DNA of 64,000 nt from Calvatia gigantea (lineage: Eukaryota; Basidiomycota; Agaricomycetes; Agaricales; Lycoperdaceae). Of the stretch, positions 21,617-34,100 are shown one piece after another. The translations under genes and the position numbers were made by a program. How positions within the stretch are numbered: the stretch's first letter is position 1; each line of letters opens with the position of its first letter. Under the pieces are notes generated by a model. The model saw nothing but the letters and a program-made list of their open reading frames with translations. It had not been told where the DNA came from and did not search any database. The stretch spans positions 2,356,001 through 2,420,000 of the forward strand of contig JACAAK010000001.1 in assembly GCA_025093985.1 (NCBI GenBank), given 5' to 3'.

Positions 21617-24600
21617 CTAGGTGGCACCGGAATCAAACGTGAAGCGCTTTTCGACAGCATTATCCTTCACTTTATAACCGTTATTGGCGAAAACCTTGGA
21701 ACGTAAGAACGGCGTGATATCATAAATGTCATGTTCTTTTGCCTTCAAGTGCGGATGTCAGCGAGAAAATGATGAGGGTAAAAAGATATTACATACTCGT
21801 TCTTCTAATTCTGAAAGCTTTACGATTACAAGGTCGGGTTGTTGTTGCTTCGTTAACTGGTGATATCTTGCTTTATCTTTGATGAGACCACCAAGCAAAA
21901 ATGCCAGTAATTCGTCATGGTCCTTGGACTGAGTGAGGTATTTACGGAAGCCCTGCATAAAGCGTGAGCACAAGCACATTTCTGTTGCTGAACTCATATA
22001 CCCTCTGTAGTGTCTTCTTGATGCTCATCTTCTGAGCACTCACAAAGCTTCCAACGGCGACTTCGATGGCCAGGTCAATATCATCAGAGCGGACATATTC
22101 TCGTAATGCCATCTTCGCACTGGCTTCCGCCATCCGAATCATACTTTCAAGGTGACGAACGGTGATTGGATAAGAGCCAGTGACCATCGATTCACGGCGT
22201 AGATCGGCGAAGAGCCTGGAAAGCTTTTCCTGATCCATGTCGTAGAGCTTCGGCTTAATCTTTTCACGCGCATACATGATGTATTTTCGTAAGAGGTCCT
22301 GAGGGATAGCCTGAACACCAAGAATTAGTAACCTCTTTCTACCCGACATGGGGTGACAGTATCACTTACATCTGCGTCCAAAGTGGTCCCAACACCCATC
22401 TCTTCCGTTTCAGGGTCAAACTTAGGGTGGCTCCTCAAATGACTTCCGACGACGAATCTCGCGAGCAGTTCATCCATCACAGGATCTACCGTGTCCTTTA
22501 CAACGCATAGAACGTCGAATCGGGACAAGATGGGCTCGGTTAACTCGACGTTTTGCTGGAACGGAATCGTTGGGTTATACCGTCCGCGGATTGGGTTAGC
22601 GGCAGCGATGATGGCGCAGCGAGCTTGCAAAGTCGTGATAATACCAGCTTTAGAGATAGATATAGATTGTTGTTCCATTGCCTCGTGAATGGATGTTCGG
22701 TCTGCGTCGTTCATCTTGTCAAACTCGTCGATCAAGCAAGTTCCCTTGTCCGCTAGTACCAAAGCGCCACCTTCCAATGTCCATTCGCGTGTAACCGGGT
22801 CCTTGCGGACGCTAGCTGTCAGTCCAACAGCTGAGGCACCTTGGCCAGTCGCGAAAACAGATCGGTGCGCAGTTTTCTCCACGTATTTCAGGAATTGTGA
22901 TTTCGCAGTACCCGGGTCACCCAGCAAGAGCACATTGATATCTCCGCGAATGCGGTGTTTATGGTTGATATCCTTGGATACGCCACCAAATAACGACAGT
23001 ACGATAGCAGTTTTGATGTCCTCGTGGCCATAAATCGAAGGAGCGATCGACTTGATGAGACGTTTCCGGATCCGTTCATCGCGAGCAAGATTGCGAATCT
23101 CTCGTTCGTCCTCTTCAGTTAGCCTGAAGGCTGCAAAAAGATCCTCCTTTTTGTTAATGTGGTTGGCTTCAATAATGGTCGAGAAAACAGGGAAACCGTT
23201 CTTCGCATTAAGAGCCGCGTCGAAGTTGTTACGGTAAACGCCTGTCACTTCCTGCGCGAGGGCTTCGGAATGTTGTTGCACAAAAAGTGATAGAGTACTC
23301 ACGATTTCCTCCCCGGGTTTGGCACTGTCAATAAGATCCCACAAGAGAATAACTTCTCGATGACGGGGTAAACGGCCAGCAGGCACAGAACCGGGAGATT
23401 CTTGTAAAGTCATCTTCTGGTAATTGCGATACACTGTCTATAATCACTGTAAGTGTCCCATTCTACCATTTAAAGATTAAGATGGTTTTCACCTGTTCTG
23501 AATTAACAGAGAAAGGGCCCTTGCTCTCACAGTTCGGGCAATAACTGATTTTGAGTTCCCTGCTCGCATCCTGATAGAAAGGTCCAAGTGTAGCCTTGCA
23601 TTTTCCACAATCAAACTTGACATATTTAAGTTGGGGGAAAACGCCACTTCGACGCGTTACGACACCGGATACACGAACAAGGTTGTTGAGGTGAGAGCGT
23701 CGAAGATCGCGGAGGGTGGATGTCAAGGGGAGATCGGAAACGCGGACGTGAACTTCTGAGTGAATGCGGGTGTAGCCGGGGAAATACACGAGAATAGCGC
23801 TCAAGGCCACTTCGTCAAATATCTCGAGCATAGCGGCAGGTGAATTGGTCAAAAAATACGCCAATATTGGCTTAGACGAAGCGAGATGAGCATATGATAC
23901 TTCAAGGGATTCAGAGTTGGCTGTAGAAATTCAAGCATGAACGTCGAGCCCAATTCCGTTGAAAAAAAAGGTACACACTTTCGCCAAGATTGCGTATACG
24001 TTGACCATACACTGAAGAGCCATTGTCGTCGATGTAGGTCATTAAAAATTGTCGGAAATGACGTATGATTGACCGACGAACGCGATCCACAGTAATCCAT
24101 TCAACAATAGATTTTGCTTTGATGTCACTCAACTGTTCTAGCGGAAGTTCCTACACAGAATGTTAGCCCTTTTACGCGTGAGCAACCCAAGAATACGCAC
24201 GTCCTCAACTCCATCCAGATCATCAAGATCCCGTCTTTCGTCATACTGCCTCCTCGTCCGCCTCTTCATTCGTGCAAGCTCAACGTCGTCCAAGTCCTCG
24301 TCAACGACGTCGTCGCTGTCCAAAAAGGCAGGAGCCCGACTACGGCGGGCGGCTCGACGTCCTCGACCACCTGCGCGTTCTAGGCGGTCTCGGCGCGCCA
24401 TTTGTACCTCGGCAGCCCGTCGACCAGCAAGTGACAACTCTTCCAAATTTTCATCATCATCGATATCTGCGCCGGAATACCGATCCAAGAGTTCGTTCGG
24501 AGCGTAATCACTATTGGGGATCATGGGTTAGTAGGTGTGCGATAAATTGGGCAGTGTCTTCACTTGCCGTTCCAGATCGTCGTCAAATAGATCCTCTCCT

Positions 24601-24843
24601 TCTGCATCCTCATCATCACCTTCAATGTCCCTTACGGCTTCGCGATCATCCAAGGAATCATCCGTATCAGAAAAAAATTGCGGCGGAGATGAAGGGGGAA
24701 GAACACCGTCGGAATCACGTCGTGCATGGGAGGGTCTCTGAGTGGGAGAAGATGGAGGGACGGGTGAGCCTGGTCTCGGACGTTTTGGGGGCTTGAATCG
24801 TCGTTAATCATGATAGTACTACGATATCAATGGTCCTCACCAT
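21617..24843 (-). CDS. MCM2: DNA replication licensing factor MCM2
   Basis: A subunit of the MCM2-7 replicative helicase. The stop is at 21617-21619 (end reads [11 protein letters not shown]). Motifs are the zinc finger CGKC...CPNC (about 23610-23540), Walker [10 protein letters not shown], the [14 protein letters not shown] loop, Walker [10 protein letters not shown] and arginine finger LSRFDVL, in normal order. The acidic N terminus ([19 protein letters not shown]) is typical. The most consistent start is ATG 24843-24841 as a 3-base exon, spliced over a 49-base intron (24840-24792, GTGAGG...TTCAAG, branch TTAACGAC) to CCCCCAAAACGTCC, giving [11 protein letters not shown]. The next intron (24567-24511) begins GCAAGT, a GC-AG intron, since only that donor keeps frame. 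At least six more GT-AG introns follow. The gene appears intact. Confidence 0.95.
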
Positions 24844-25550
24844 TGAAAACAATTGCAAGGGAGCAAGCTTAGATCAAGTTCACGACACGACGCGTCACGT
24901 CCTCATTAAGTTATAACGGAGTTTAAAAAGCGTGTAAACTCCGATTATGGTGGTACAATATTTGGATCATTCACATTTCATTATACGGCAAGATGAGCGG
25001 CTCAGCGCTCAGTGCTCAGCACCTGCCTTGAGTACATGACCGCAAACAAAGTAACCACTTTGATTGGCCAGAAAAACCCATACATAACGCGGACCAATTA
25101 ATAAAAAAAATTCCCCGCGGTGTGACCGGCGAGGTTCATGGGCAGAGTTTCTGAATCATCCTTGAAGGAGTTCGCCAAATGCCCAAAGCACGAAACGAGG
25201 ACAGTTCATTGCGTGCCGCAAGGGAAGGTGAGGTGAACGATGAAACAATACTTAGATCATTAACAAGCCGTTTGGTATTCGGTGCCCGAGATAGTGTAAG
25301 AAATTGGAGAACAAGAACAACTGGTTCCCGAACTTGTCAATTTGACACAAACACGTTAAGGCGATGGGTGATAAGAGGAAACTATGACACATACATACCT
25401 TCCATAGGCTGGATACCCCAACAGCACACAGAATTATTCTATAGGGTTGTTTCCCAATAATTCGTCCGTAATGGGACGGGGAAAGGATTGCAAGGGTTCC
25501 CTAGGTGTGAAGCTTCAGTGGCCTGGTATCAGATGCAGAGAGGAGAGCAC
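24844..25550. other. Intergenic stretch upstream of MCM2
   Basis: About 700 bases between the MCM2 start and the stop of the EMI1-like gene, both on the minus strand. It contains several ACGCG/ACGCGT-like words (for example GACACGACGCGTCACG near 24885-24900), reminiscent of MCB cell-cycle boxes that control MCM genes in yeasts. That role is inference. No gene is recognised; the + frame at 25179-25460 has no domain. Confidence 0.35.
24884..24900. promoter_or_regulatory. ACGCGT (MCB-like) box upstream of MCM2
   Basis: The sequence GACGCGTC, a palindrome containing ACGCGT, lies about 45-60 bases upstream of the proposed MCM2 start. ACGCGT is the MBF-binding MCB core in budding and fission yeast, where it drives G1/S genes. 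Only the word and its position are seen; binding is not shown. Confidence 0.45.
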
Positions 25551-25931
25551 TCACTCTCGGATATCCCAAACCTCCTCACTACTTTTGTTGACTCTTCGGT
25601 GTGCCCACCATTCAGCTCGTCGTTGAATCCATGCATCACGCCTTTCTTCTGGATGGAGCGACTTTAGACTCATACAAAATTTGAACTCCTCGAACTTGGG
25701 AGAGCACTCTGGCCGTTCGCCGTATCTATATATTGATTTAATTTGGGAACGGATGACTGAGCCATCGTGTCAGGACACGGGGACCGGTGCAATGTTTGTG
25801 AACGCACTGGTGCAGGAGAGATAGTCATCAAAGAGGCTAAGGCAGCTCGGTATATCACCGGGAGTTGGATGGAGGCGACGGAGGCGCTCTTCCTCTTGTT
25901 TCACAGCAGTCTTGAAGCCGAGTTGCGACAT
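25551..25931 (-). CDS. Twin-CX9C protein, EMI1/DUF3128 family
   Basis: A 109-residue protein in two exons, 25931-25808 and 25756-25551, joined over a 51-base intron (GTGCGT...GGCTCAG with branch CCTGACAC). After splicing it carries PSCLSLFDDYLSC (Cys, nine residues, Cys), IIRSQIKSIYRYGERPEC, then Cys-SPKFEEFKF-Cys, and a basic tail (EERRDAWIQRRAEWW, EEVWDIRE). This matches the EMI1 (early meiotic induction protein 1) / DUF3128 layout. The two CX9C pairs suggest oxidation by Mia40 in the intermembrane space. Neither exon alone is obvious. The ATG follows TTTCAG, so an extra 5' exon cannot be excluded. It is divergent from the hydrolase at 26444. Confidence 0.85.
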
Positions 25932-26443
25932 CTGAAATTTCGAATCTCGGAAACGAAAGTGAAATTGAGTGACGCTGTGCTGCCATTGCCAACTCCGGAA
26001 AGAGTGCGGTCACGTGCCAAATCATCACTTACACCGCTTCAAACCGCTCAATTCTTGCATACCAATTGGGTGCGTTGAGAGTTAACACGTCAACACTGGA
26101 TGTCCCGAGAGCTTAGGATATTAGACTTTGACAACTGTCATTCATTCGACGACATGAGAAAGATGCTGCACAGAGACTCATACTTATCGGTCTTGTTCAC
26201 TTGGGTAAAACTTTCTGAACCCAGGATAATTAATTGATAAAGAATCAGCGCCTTCAAAGCTTCAGCACTGGGTTCGAGCAAACTTCGGGAAATTGGCAAA
26301 ATTCGCACGCAAATTTCGTCGGTAAGAATCCCGGCAACTATTTTTCACATGATTCTTAGCAGATGATTCTTGCGAGGCTTAGTCCTTGAAAGCTTGAAGC
26401 TTGACCAATTCTCTGCTCGTTCTTCCACTTTCACCCATCCATC
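25932..26443. promoter_or_regulatory. Divergent intergenic region
   Basis: About 510 bases between the EMI1-like start (-) and the hydrolase start (+). A direct alternation of AAGCTT/AAGCTTG and GATTCTTAGCAGATGATTCTTG repeats occurs at 26346-26400. No gene recognised. Confidence 0.35.
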
Positions 26444-27781
26444 ATGCCCTACTCGTATCGCGAACAACCTTTGAAGGCATTGTACTTGAGCTACCAGGCC
26501 TTGACCACACTTTTTATCCGCATCCCCCTCTGGGTACTTCTCGGCACCCCGAGGTCGGTATTCTCGTTCATCCCTTCTAAACGCACGTATCAACGTTATT
26601 TCCTCGTAGATCTATGCGGCCACGGAAATCTTGGGACTTGAGACGTACAGTGATGATAAACCTCGTGCGCCACCTTTTCGCTGTGCAAGGGCAGTAAGTC
26701 CACCACTTCTTAAGTCCAGTCAAGTGAAATCCTAAAAAGCCATCCTAGGACAGGACCTATAGTCGTGTCTCCGGACCACCGGGCCATCACGCCTGGCATC
26801 GATGTCAATGGTGTTTGGATCTCACCAGCTCACAAGGGCCTCATCGTCGGAAAGCTTGACCAATGGGTAAATCAGGCTGACGTGACTTCAGTTCGCATCC
26901 CAGGATATTGGATGCACAAGAAGGGTGTCAACATTGACGTTGCTTCTCCTCCCAAACCAGGAGAGAAGGTCGTGTACGCTCTCCATGGAGGGGCTTACAC
27001 GCGCCTCTCGGCCCACCCAAGTGACCCAACTGCTGCGATTGCACGTGGTCTGGTGAAAACCGTGGATAGCGTCCATCGTGTTTTCTCACCTGAATATCGT
27101 CTTTCTTCTGGGAAGCCATTCTTAGTTGCTCATCCATTCCCCGCTGCTCTGCTTGACGCCCTCGCAGGCTATCTTTACCTTGTCAACGAAGTCGGCTTCT
27201 CCCCCTCCGACATCATCCTCGAAGGCGACTCCGCCGGTGGCAATCTCGCTCTTGCCCTCACTCGCTACCTAACGGAATACAAGGGATCTCCTGGACTACC
27301 AGCAGCACCAGGTGCCTTGCTCCTTCTATCTCCCTGGGCCGACCTCGGAAACAGCCACATCAACCTCCCCAACGCATCGACCACTACGCGTTTGGTAACT
27401 GATTACCTCCCCCATCCCACCAGACCCGGCTACAGATACTCTGTGGCTGCATTCGCTGGACCCCATGGAATCGAAGCGGCAGAAATCAACCCATACATTT
27501 CTCCTGCCTCCTTGCACCCTGCTTTGGTGGTAAATTTCAAAGACTTCCCGAAGACGTTCATCGTTGCAGGTGGCGCGGAGATCCTTCTTGATTCAATCCG
27601 CACCCTCCGTGACCGGTTTTTCAATGACTTGGGCGAAGGAAATGGTGTAAAGGAGGGAGAGGGTAAAACCCGCTATTACGAAACACCCGATGGTGTCCAT
27701 GATTATCTCGTTCTTCCTTGGTTCCAGCCAGAGGGGAAGGAAACACTGCAGGCCATCGCGGAGTGGCTTGCCTGCACTTAA
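26444..27781 (+). CDS. Alpha/beta-hydrolase (esterase/lipase, abhydrolase-3 type)
   Basis: Exons 26444-26553, 26610-26693 and 26749-27781 join in phase to 408 residues. The N terminus has a hydrophobic, possibly membrane-binding helix (LYLSYQALTTLFIRIPLWVLL). The oxyanion motif ALHGGAY lies near residue 145, the nucleophile elbow LEGDSAGGN near residue 225, the acid is probably in FIVAGGAEILLDS, and the histidine is in PDGVHDYLVLPW. This is the hormone-sensitive-lipase/acetyl-esterase type common in fungi, acting on carboxylic esters; the true substrate is unknown. The gene ends at a TAA (27779-27781) and looks complete. Confidence 0.85.
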
Positions 27782-27991
27782 GCCTCTACAACTGCATTTT
27801 TGCTCGTCCATCTATTTCTCCGTACATATAACTTACTCGAGATACTAGCTTATACCAACTGTCAACCTTACCCGTATGGAATTTGCCTTTGGATTTGATT
27901 GTCTTTTCCCGCACAACAGACACTCGTCAAAAGAGTTAGATTCAAAAAAGTGAATACACCAACAAAAACAAATGAGCGACCACCTCGATCT

Positions 27992-29542
27992 TCAATGATT
28001 CTTCTCTGTTGTGCTGGACCCGCTGGAAGATTCACCCTGTTCCGCGTGCTTATACCCTCCAGCGGCATAATCACTGAGATACATGTAGGTCGTGGGGAAG
28101 GCAACAAACAAGGCTCCAACAATATTCCCAAATAGCGAAGCGAAGAGTGACCTGGGCCAGAATCATCAGGAACTTGCCACCATAACTCAAGAATAAGAGC
28201 CCTGAGCTTACTTGCTGATATATTCGCTGGGCGTCAGCTTGGGAGCGTATCAGAACCAGCCAAATTGAACAATCCTGAACACTTACATCAGCACCAAACA
28301 TCATGCTAAGGGGTACCGAGAACATGTTGGCGATAACTATGATCAGGATTAATCCCTCCAGAAACTATACTACCCATGCGCAATGCTCACCGTGATCGTA
28401 GCTACACGCGACGAAGATCTATTTATCACCTCTTGTCAGAACGATGATACCGAAAAAGCACACAATGTCACATACAAAAATAGGAATCCAGATAGCAACG
28501 ATCTACGTTTCGATAGTGCCACATGTTAGCGTATATCCAAACTAGAAGACGCAGGGCGCACCTTCGAAAATGTGTCCTTAGCTCCTGCAGCTTGCTAAAG
28601 GCAGTTAGCCCAAACCCTATCACAGTATTCTCTGACACAATGGAGTGTCATACTGGAAAGGACCGACTTACCCATACCGCCACGCACACAAGCCAATTGC
28701 AACCGATTCCTCGGAGGAAAATTTGATGCCACTGGGGGTCCTTCGCTTTATGACTGACGGCAGACAAAGCTTAATCCGTCACTTTTTCTCCCAGTGACCA
28801 AAGGAACTTACATGGCAAATGTTCTGATGTAATCGGCGTAGGGTGCAGTCGAAACGATCCCAGTATCTATGATGCGCATAAGGTGAGGAGAAAGAAAGAA
28901 AAAACGCGAAGGAATACACCCACAGCGGACGAGGATTGCAGCAAAGAAGAGACTCCCGACGAGGTTACCAAAGAAGACTGCGCTTATTTAGCTGAAACAG
29001 AAAAGATCCAGAGAATTCGGAATACGAACCAATGAGCCAATTCAAGCACAGACTCCACACAGGTACTGCGCGCTTAAGCACGGCCATTGGGAAGTACTGA
29101 AGGACAAGTATGTAGATGACCAATCACCAGACGGTAGGTCACTCATCATACTCACCAGCATGTTACTCGTGAGGAGTTCTTGACCTTGGAGCACAATCCT
29201 GTCGTGAGATCAATACCCGACCACCGTAATTATTGAGTGCACCCACATGATCAAACCCACTGGGAACACTGCCCCTCCAAGAATCTTCACAATACCAGGG
29301 TTGGACTGGTTCAGACCGGCAGCGCCACCTGAGATGATCAACGACAACAGGCCACCGAACGACAGCATGGCGCCCGCCGCAAACTTGATATTATTTATCA
29401 GCGTGTCCTTGGACCAGACACGAAAGGGGCTTACAGCTTTGATGAAGATAGACTCATATCTGTCGCGGTGCTTCACGACGGCATAGTCAACCATAAGTTG
29501 CGCAACCTGGCCGGGCTTTAGAGTACTTGGAGTGTTATCCAT
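27992..29542 (-). CDS. Formate/nitrite transporter (FNT) family protein
   Basis: FNT channels move formate or nitrite across the plasma membrane; fungal members include Aspergillus NitA. The start ATG is 29542 and the stop 27992-27994. The first exon holds the N terminus (STLKPGQVAQLMVDYAVVKH) and two membrane segments, including NIKFAAGAMLSFGGLLSLIISGG and ILGGAVFPVGLIMWV. Later exons, separated by several ~50-base introns, hold QELLTSNM, FFGNLVGSLFFAA, a GIGCNWLVCVAVW segment (the conserved GxxCN motif), WIPIFVCDIVCFFG and a last span ending in FVAFPTTYMYLSDYAAG. The C terminus is short and Ser-rich. Substrate cannot be told from the sequence. Some small internal exons were not delimited exactly. 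Confidence 0.88.
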
Positions 29543-31161
29543 GGCGAACTGATAGTAAGAATTTGTGAGAGACCAGGGGAGACTTTACTACAAGGATCTG
29601 CAGGTCGATGGGTGGAAGGCAACCAACAGTACCACACTCTCCGAAGATGGCTGAAATATTCCCGAAGCAATCAGTACCCCACGAGAAGGGTGGATTTATC
29701 AGGAACTATTTCAACCATATATAGCTAGAATTTTGGGACGAAGATCCAAATGCGGTCACTCAAGTTGGAGTGATGGTACTCAACACCTGCTTCCACGATG
29801 TTGTGGATATTTGAAGAGCCAATCAACTCGCAAGTATTCTTGTCACAACATGGGTAGGTGCGAGATAGAAATAGATTATTACATCGGCGTGGCGGATGAA
29901 CATACATACGGAGAAAAACTTTGAGAGAGATCGGAATTTGGGAAAACCCATCAAAATGAATTGCCGATGGGTGATGGCCTGGAGCTTTCTCAAGAAAATG
30001 TCTTTGCTCGTATTTCACGTCAGGCTGAGCAATAACCCCGCATATCCTTTCTGGATGGAGAAGTTGATGCCCAGTATTGGAGCAGATGGTGGAAAGAGCG
30101 GAGGCGTACAACGCTCGCTGAATATGGTCAAGGTTGTCCTCAAAAAGTCTATGAATAGATCATGTCCCACGTACCTTGCTACCACCCGACCCTGGCTATA
30201 AATAAACGGGGTGGTTGGGGTTTCAGCTCTTCGTGCCATCATATTCTGCATGCAACGTCTTATCTGTGTGGGCTTCCGCCAGGTGTTTTCCGCGTTGGGT
30301 CGCCTTACCGGGGGAACCTCCGCCTCGGAGAATTGTCCTAGAGCCAGACGATCTTGTAGCATTGTCGGGTTGTTTCAGGAGCCTCAACTGGCACGGAACA
30401 CCGGGCCTTTGCAGTTCCCCAAAAAGACCCCAACTTACCCACACAGAAACAGATGGATAGCTCAGCCAGAACCTAGTTACACATGGCTGGGAAACTTATC
30501 TAGGGTTCGGAAGGAGATCAGTACCACCATGTCCGCTGTCTAGCCACCCGGCAAGGAGTCTCTAATTATAATTCAGCCGCCGGAGGATAAGCACTTGGCT
30601 GGAGGTGATCGTGGCTCCGAACCTACACCGCAGTCGTGTCAGTGCTGGTTCTTCAAGCTTCAAAGCTTCATGATTGAATCCTGTTCCAGAAGAATCAGTC
30701 ACCATCACTAAAGCCGCGGAAGCTTTAGAACACCTAGGAACATATCAGCCTTCCCCCTCGCAGGACGGACGCCGTTCTTTTTCGCAGAGGTAAGTTGGGT
30801 CCCACTCCGAATCACTTGGATTATGTATCTCAAAGATCCTCAATTGTGATGAATTTCTCATGCCTAAGTTGCCTGGGTGGAGATTCTCCATACCTGAGTA
30901 CGATACGTATCTTGAACTATTTATGGTATGGAATTCATTGTCCCATACAACACTCAACTAGTCAAGTTTGGCATGCACAACGAGGGTAATTATATGCGTG
31001 ATATTATAAATGAAGCAAAGTAGACCTGGGGGGAAATCTACTTTGTCGGAATTGTCAGGTGTAATGACATGAGAACAGCGGAAGTAGTTGAGAGAGACGT
31101 AGAGTACAAAAGTCCAGCGAGTCCTTGCAAATTAAATGAGAGGGAGAGCCTCTGGAGAAGG
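29543..31161. other. 1.6-kb gene-poor stretch
   Basis: Between the FNT start and the Mei2-like stop. Open frames exist on both strands (29725-30111 and 30015-30362 on -, 30211-30543 on +) but none shows a known motif or splice pattern that I can defend. A short palindrome-rich patch (GAAGCTTCAAAGCTTC) is at about 30654-30669. The distal part before 29700 is probably the FNT promoter. Confidence 0.35.
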
Positions 31162-34100
31162 TCAAGAGCGTTCATATGGAGCTTTACGTCTGCGGACCCC
31201 AGCATGAGCGTTCCTTGCGCTTCTCTCCACATGAATCGAGTTTCGGTGTTCGAGATACTTGGGATTCGAAAGGTATTCTTGTCGGCGCAATGGTCCGTTG
31301 TTCAAATATCCGCTCCCATTAGTAGTCCCGCTCGTCATGGAGGGAACGTATAATGTGCCCCTGTTGTGAGAACTGCGCTCCTTCCTCCTCAAATGGGTGG
31401 GAGCGGGGAACGGCTCTGGTAATCCTTGCTCTGGGCCGCTAGAATAGAATATCTTGGGCCGCCACTCCTCTCGTTCATCCATGATACACGAATTCTTGAA
31501 CTTCTCAACCAATGCCTCCTTCCCTCTGAGAGTAGCAAGTGTCAGGGGCACAAGGCGATGGATTAAATAGCTCCTTACTGATAGTTCGCATAACTCATCT
31601 GAAGGACCTTCTCACTCGAGAACATGTTCCTGCCACGGGTAAACTCAGATTAAGCGAAATAGCCGGTGTCGCGAACTCTCTGTTGACTCACCATTTAACC
31701 CCAAGACGTTTCTTGGCAAACTTGAACATATCCTGAACTCGAATGAAATTGACGAATGCGTATCCAACGTTACAACCTCATGCCGCGAGTCAGTGGGAAC
31801 TAGCAACAACAAATTCAAGGCAAACGCACCATTCTTGAAGTCCATGCGAAGGTATAAGAAGTCAATTCTACGCGGGCAGACTTCGTTGATGTATTGAATC
31901 AGGTCTCTAGCGGTCATCTTGTTGGGGATATTTTTGATCATAACCGTCGTTCGGGTGTCGAGACCATCCTCGATACGCGCTATATTCAAGAAGTTGCGAT
32001 CATTGATGCCGGGGCTAGTAGAAGATAGTTTGAAGACGTCTAAGTCGGGTGACGAGCCGTCGGCGGTATTGTTAACGAAGGCGTGGTGACTGAGCGCGAC
32101 TACGGGCTGTTGATCGGCAAAACCATGGGGGTGGTGGACGTGCAAGGCAGGGGAGATAGAAGGGAAGACGAGGTTATTTTGAATAAACAAAGGGCCGGGG
32201 GCCTGACCGGGAAAACAGTGCTCAGCCGGGATCGCCGGGATCGCCGGTAAATACGTCGGGGAAAACATTTCAAGGTTATTGCCTGGACTGTGCGTCGTCG
32301 TCGTAAATTCAGTTGGCCAGCTGATAGCAGAGAATAGTCCTTGTGCCTCATTTTCGGGAGCTACAAAAGGAACCGGCATCGGATGCATTGAAAAGGAGGC
32401 AGCATTCGTGGATATGGGGTCTATATGATGGTTTAGTGGGAACCGAGCCACGGTCGAATCCTGCGCTTTGGAAGGACAGTAGCGACAGTCAGCGATGGAA
32501 CAGGTTTGTAGGGGCTCCCAAATTTTAGATATTTCGTTCGGGTTGGAAGCCTGATTTTCACTGTAACCGGAATGTTTGCTCGCATATCCCTCATGGACAG
32601 GTGGTGACTCGGGAGGGCAAAGATCGGGGAAGTCAAAGGACGTGTAGAAGACGGGAGGGGAAGGCGCCTTGGATTGCTGCTCGGAGAGTCGTGTGGGAGA
32701 AGAGGACGATGCCGTTCTTTCACCAACACTCACAGCCCGCGGTCGCGGTTGGGAGGCTTGGCCCACAAATCGCCCTCGCATTTGGGAGGCCTCGCCAGCA
32801 CGCCCGATGATGGGTTTTAATTTCTGTATATGGGATTCACTTGCAGAGGGTTGATGATTTGATAGCGGAGTATTAGGGCGATCCTGGTTTGTTTTGTCGG
32901 AAGGAATGAAGGCGACGCTATCGTTCTCTTGTAAATTCGGGGGTACGCGGCCAGAAGTGCGCAGTTTCATGCCAAAAGCGATCCGATCATTGAGGGAGGC
33001 ATAAGCTTCATTGGCGTCTCGTACGTCGAAAAATTCGACAAGGAAGGTCTGATCGGCGGCCTATGAGCTCGAAGAACAGACAAAGAAAAGATTCGGAGCA
33101 TACCTCGCTCTCATCGCTTCGTGATTCTAGCTTCAAAAGTCTGAGGTCACCATAGGACTCGAGGACTTCAACGAGCAAATGTACACTGATACTTTGCCTT
33201 GTCCTGCTGGAATCTTGAAGCTGGCTGCCTTCGGCGTCATTGGCGACCGTCACCGAGAGAGAAAAGCCGCCGTCGGTGGTCGCGAGAAAATTGGATGTCC
33301 CGATCGCCTATCACATATACTCGGTGAGCAAATCTCTCTGACCTAAGAGAAGCAAGATCGACTAACTTTTACCAGCCCCTCCGCGGTGACGAAGTGGCAG
33401 CAGAACCAAGGTTGCGAGCCATCCACCGATTCCTCTTCACTCAGGTATTCGGCCAAGGAATCATTAGTTTTGTTTAACGCGGCCTTTGCTGCAATCGCAT
33501 CTCGGACATCGTGGAAAGCCAAAAATAGCGTGCCCGTAGTTTTCACATGACGAAGGAAAAACCCTTTGATGCAACTGGCGTTATCGTCGCTACCAGCATT
33601 CGATAGCGTAGGCTTTGAAGTTCGACGGAAGCAAATATGAGCAAGCGCGTCGGTTAAGGCACTTTGTAAAGGTAGAGGAGGAGCAGTCCGGGAGACGTTT
33701 TCCAACTGTATAACCAGAATATTAGCAATGAATTGATTTCTGAGAACGGGAAAAGTCCGCCCACATAGAGAAAGCGCGTGGCCTCGGGATCCCGTAGTTC
33801 CTGTAATGCTTGAATTTTTTCGTCTTGCTTTCCGTCCGTAAACTCAGCACTGACGTTCGTTCTAATACTGGACGAAGGCGTAAGAGGGGGCGTCAACAGG
33901 TGATGTGATACATCACGGTCCTTTCGCCGACGCTTAAGTGAACTCAAATTCGTGGTTTTGACGGTGCCACATCGGGTGTTGTCTTTCAAAGTAAGTTTTT
34001 GCATGACGAGCGGCAGTTCGTCATTTTGAGACTTGGGCAGTGGGCTTTGCGGCGTCGCTGGTGGCGAGTGGCGGGTCAGGCCGGAAGGGACTGGTATGTG

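Noticed and set aside
29725..30362. Overlapping minus-strand frames next to the FNT gene
   Set aside because: Neither shows family motifs or matching splice sites; the composition looks non-coding.
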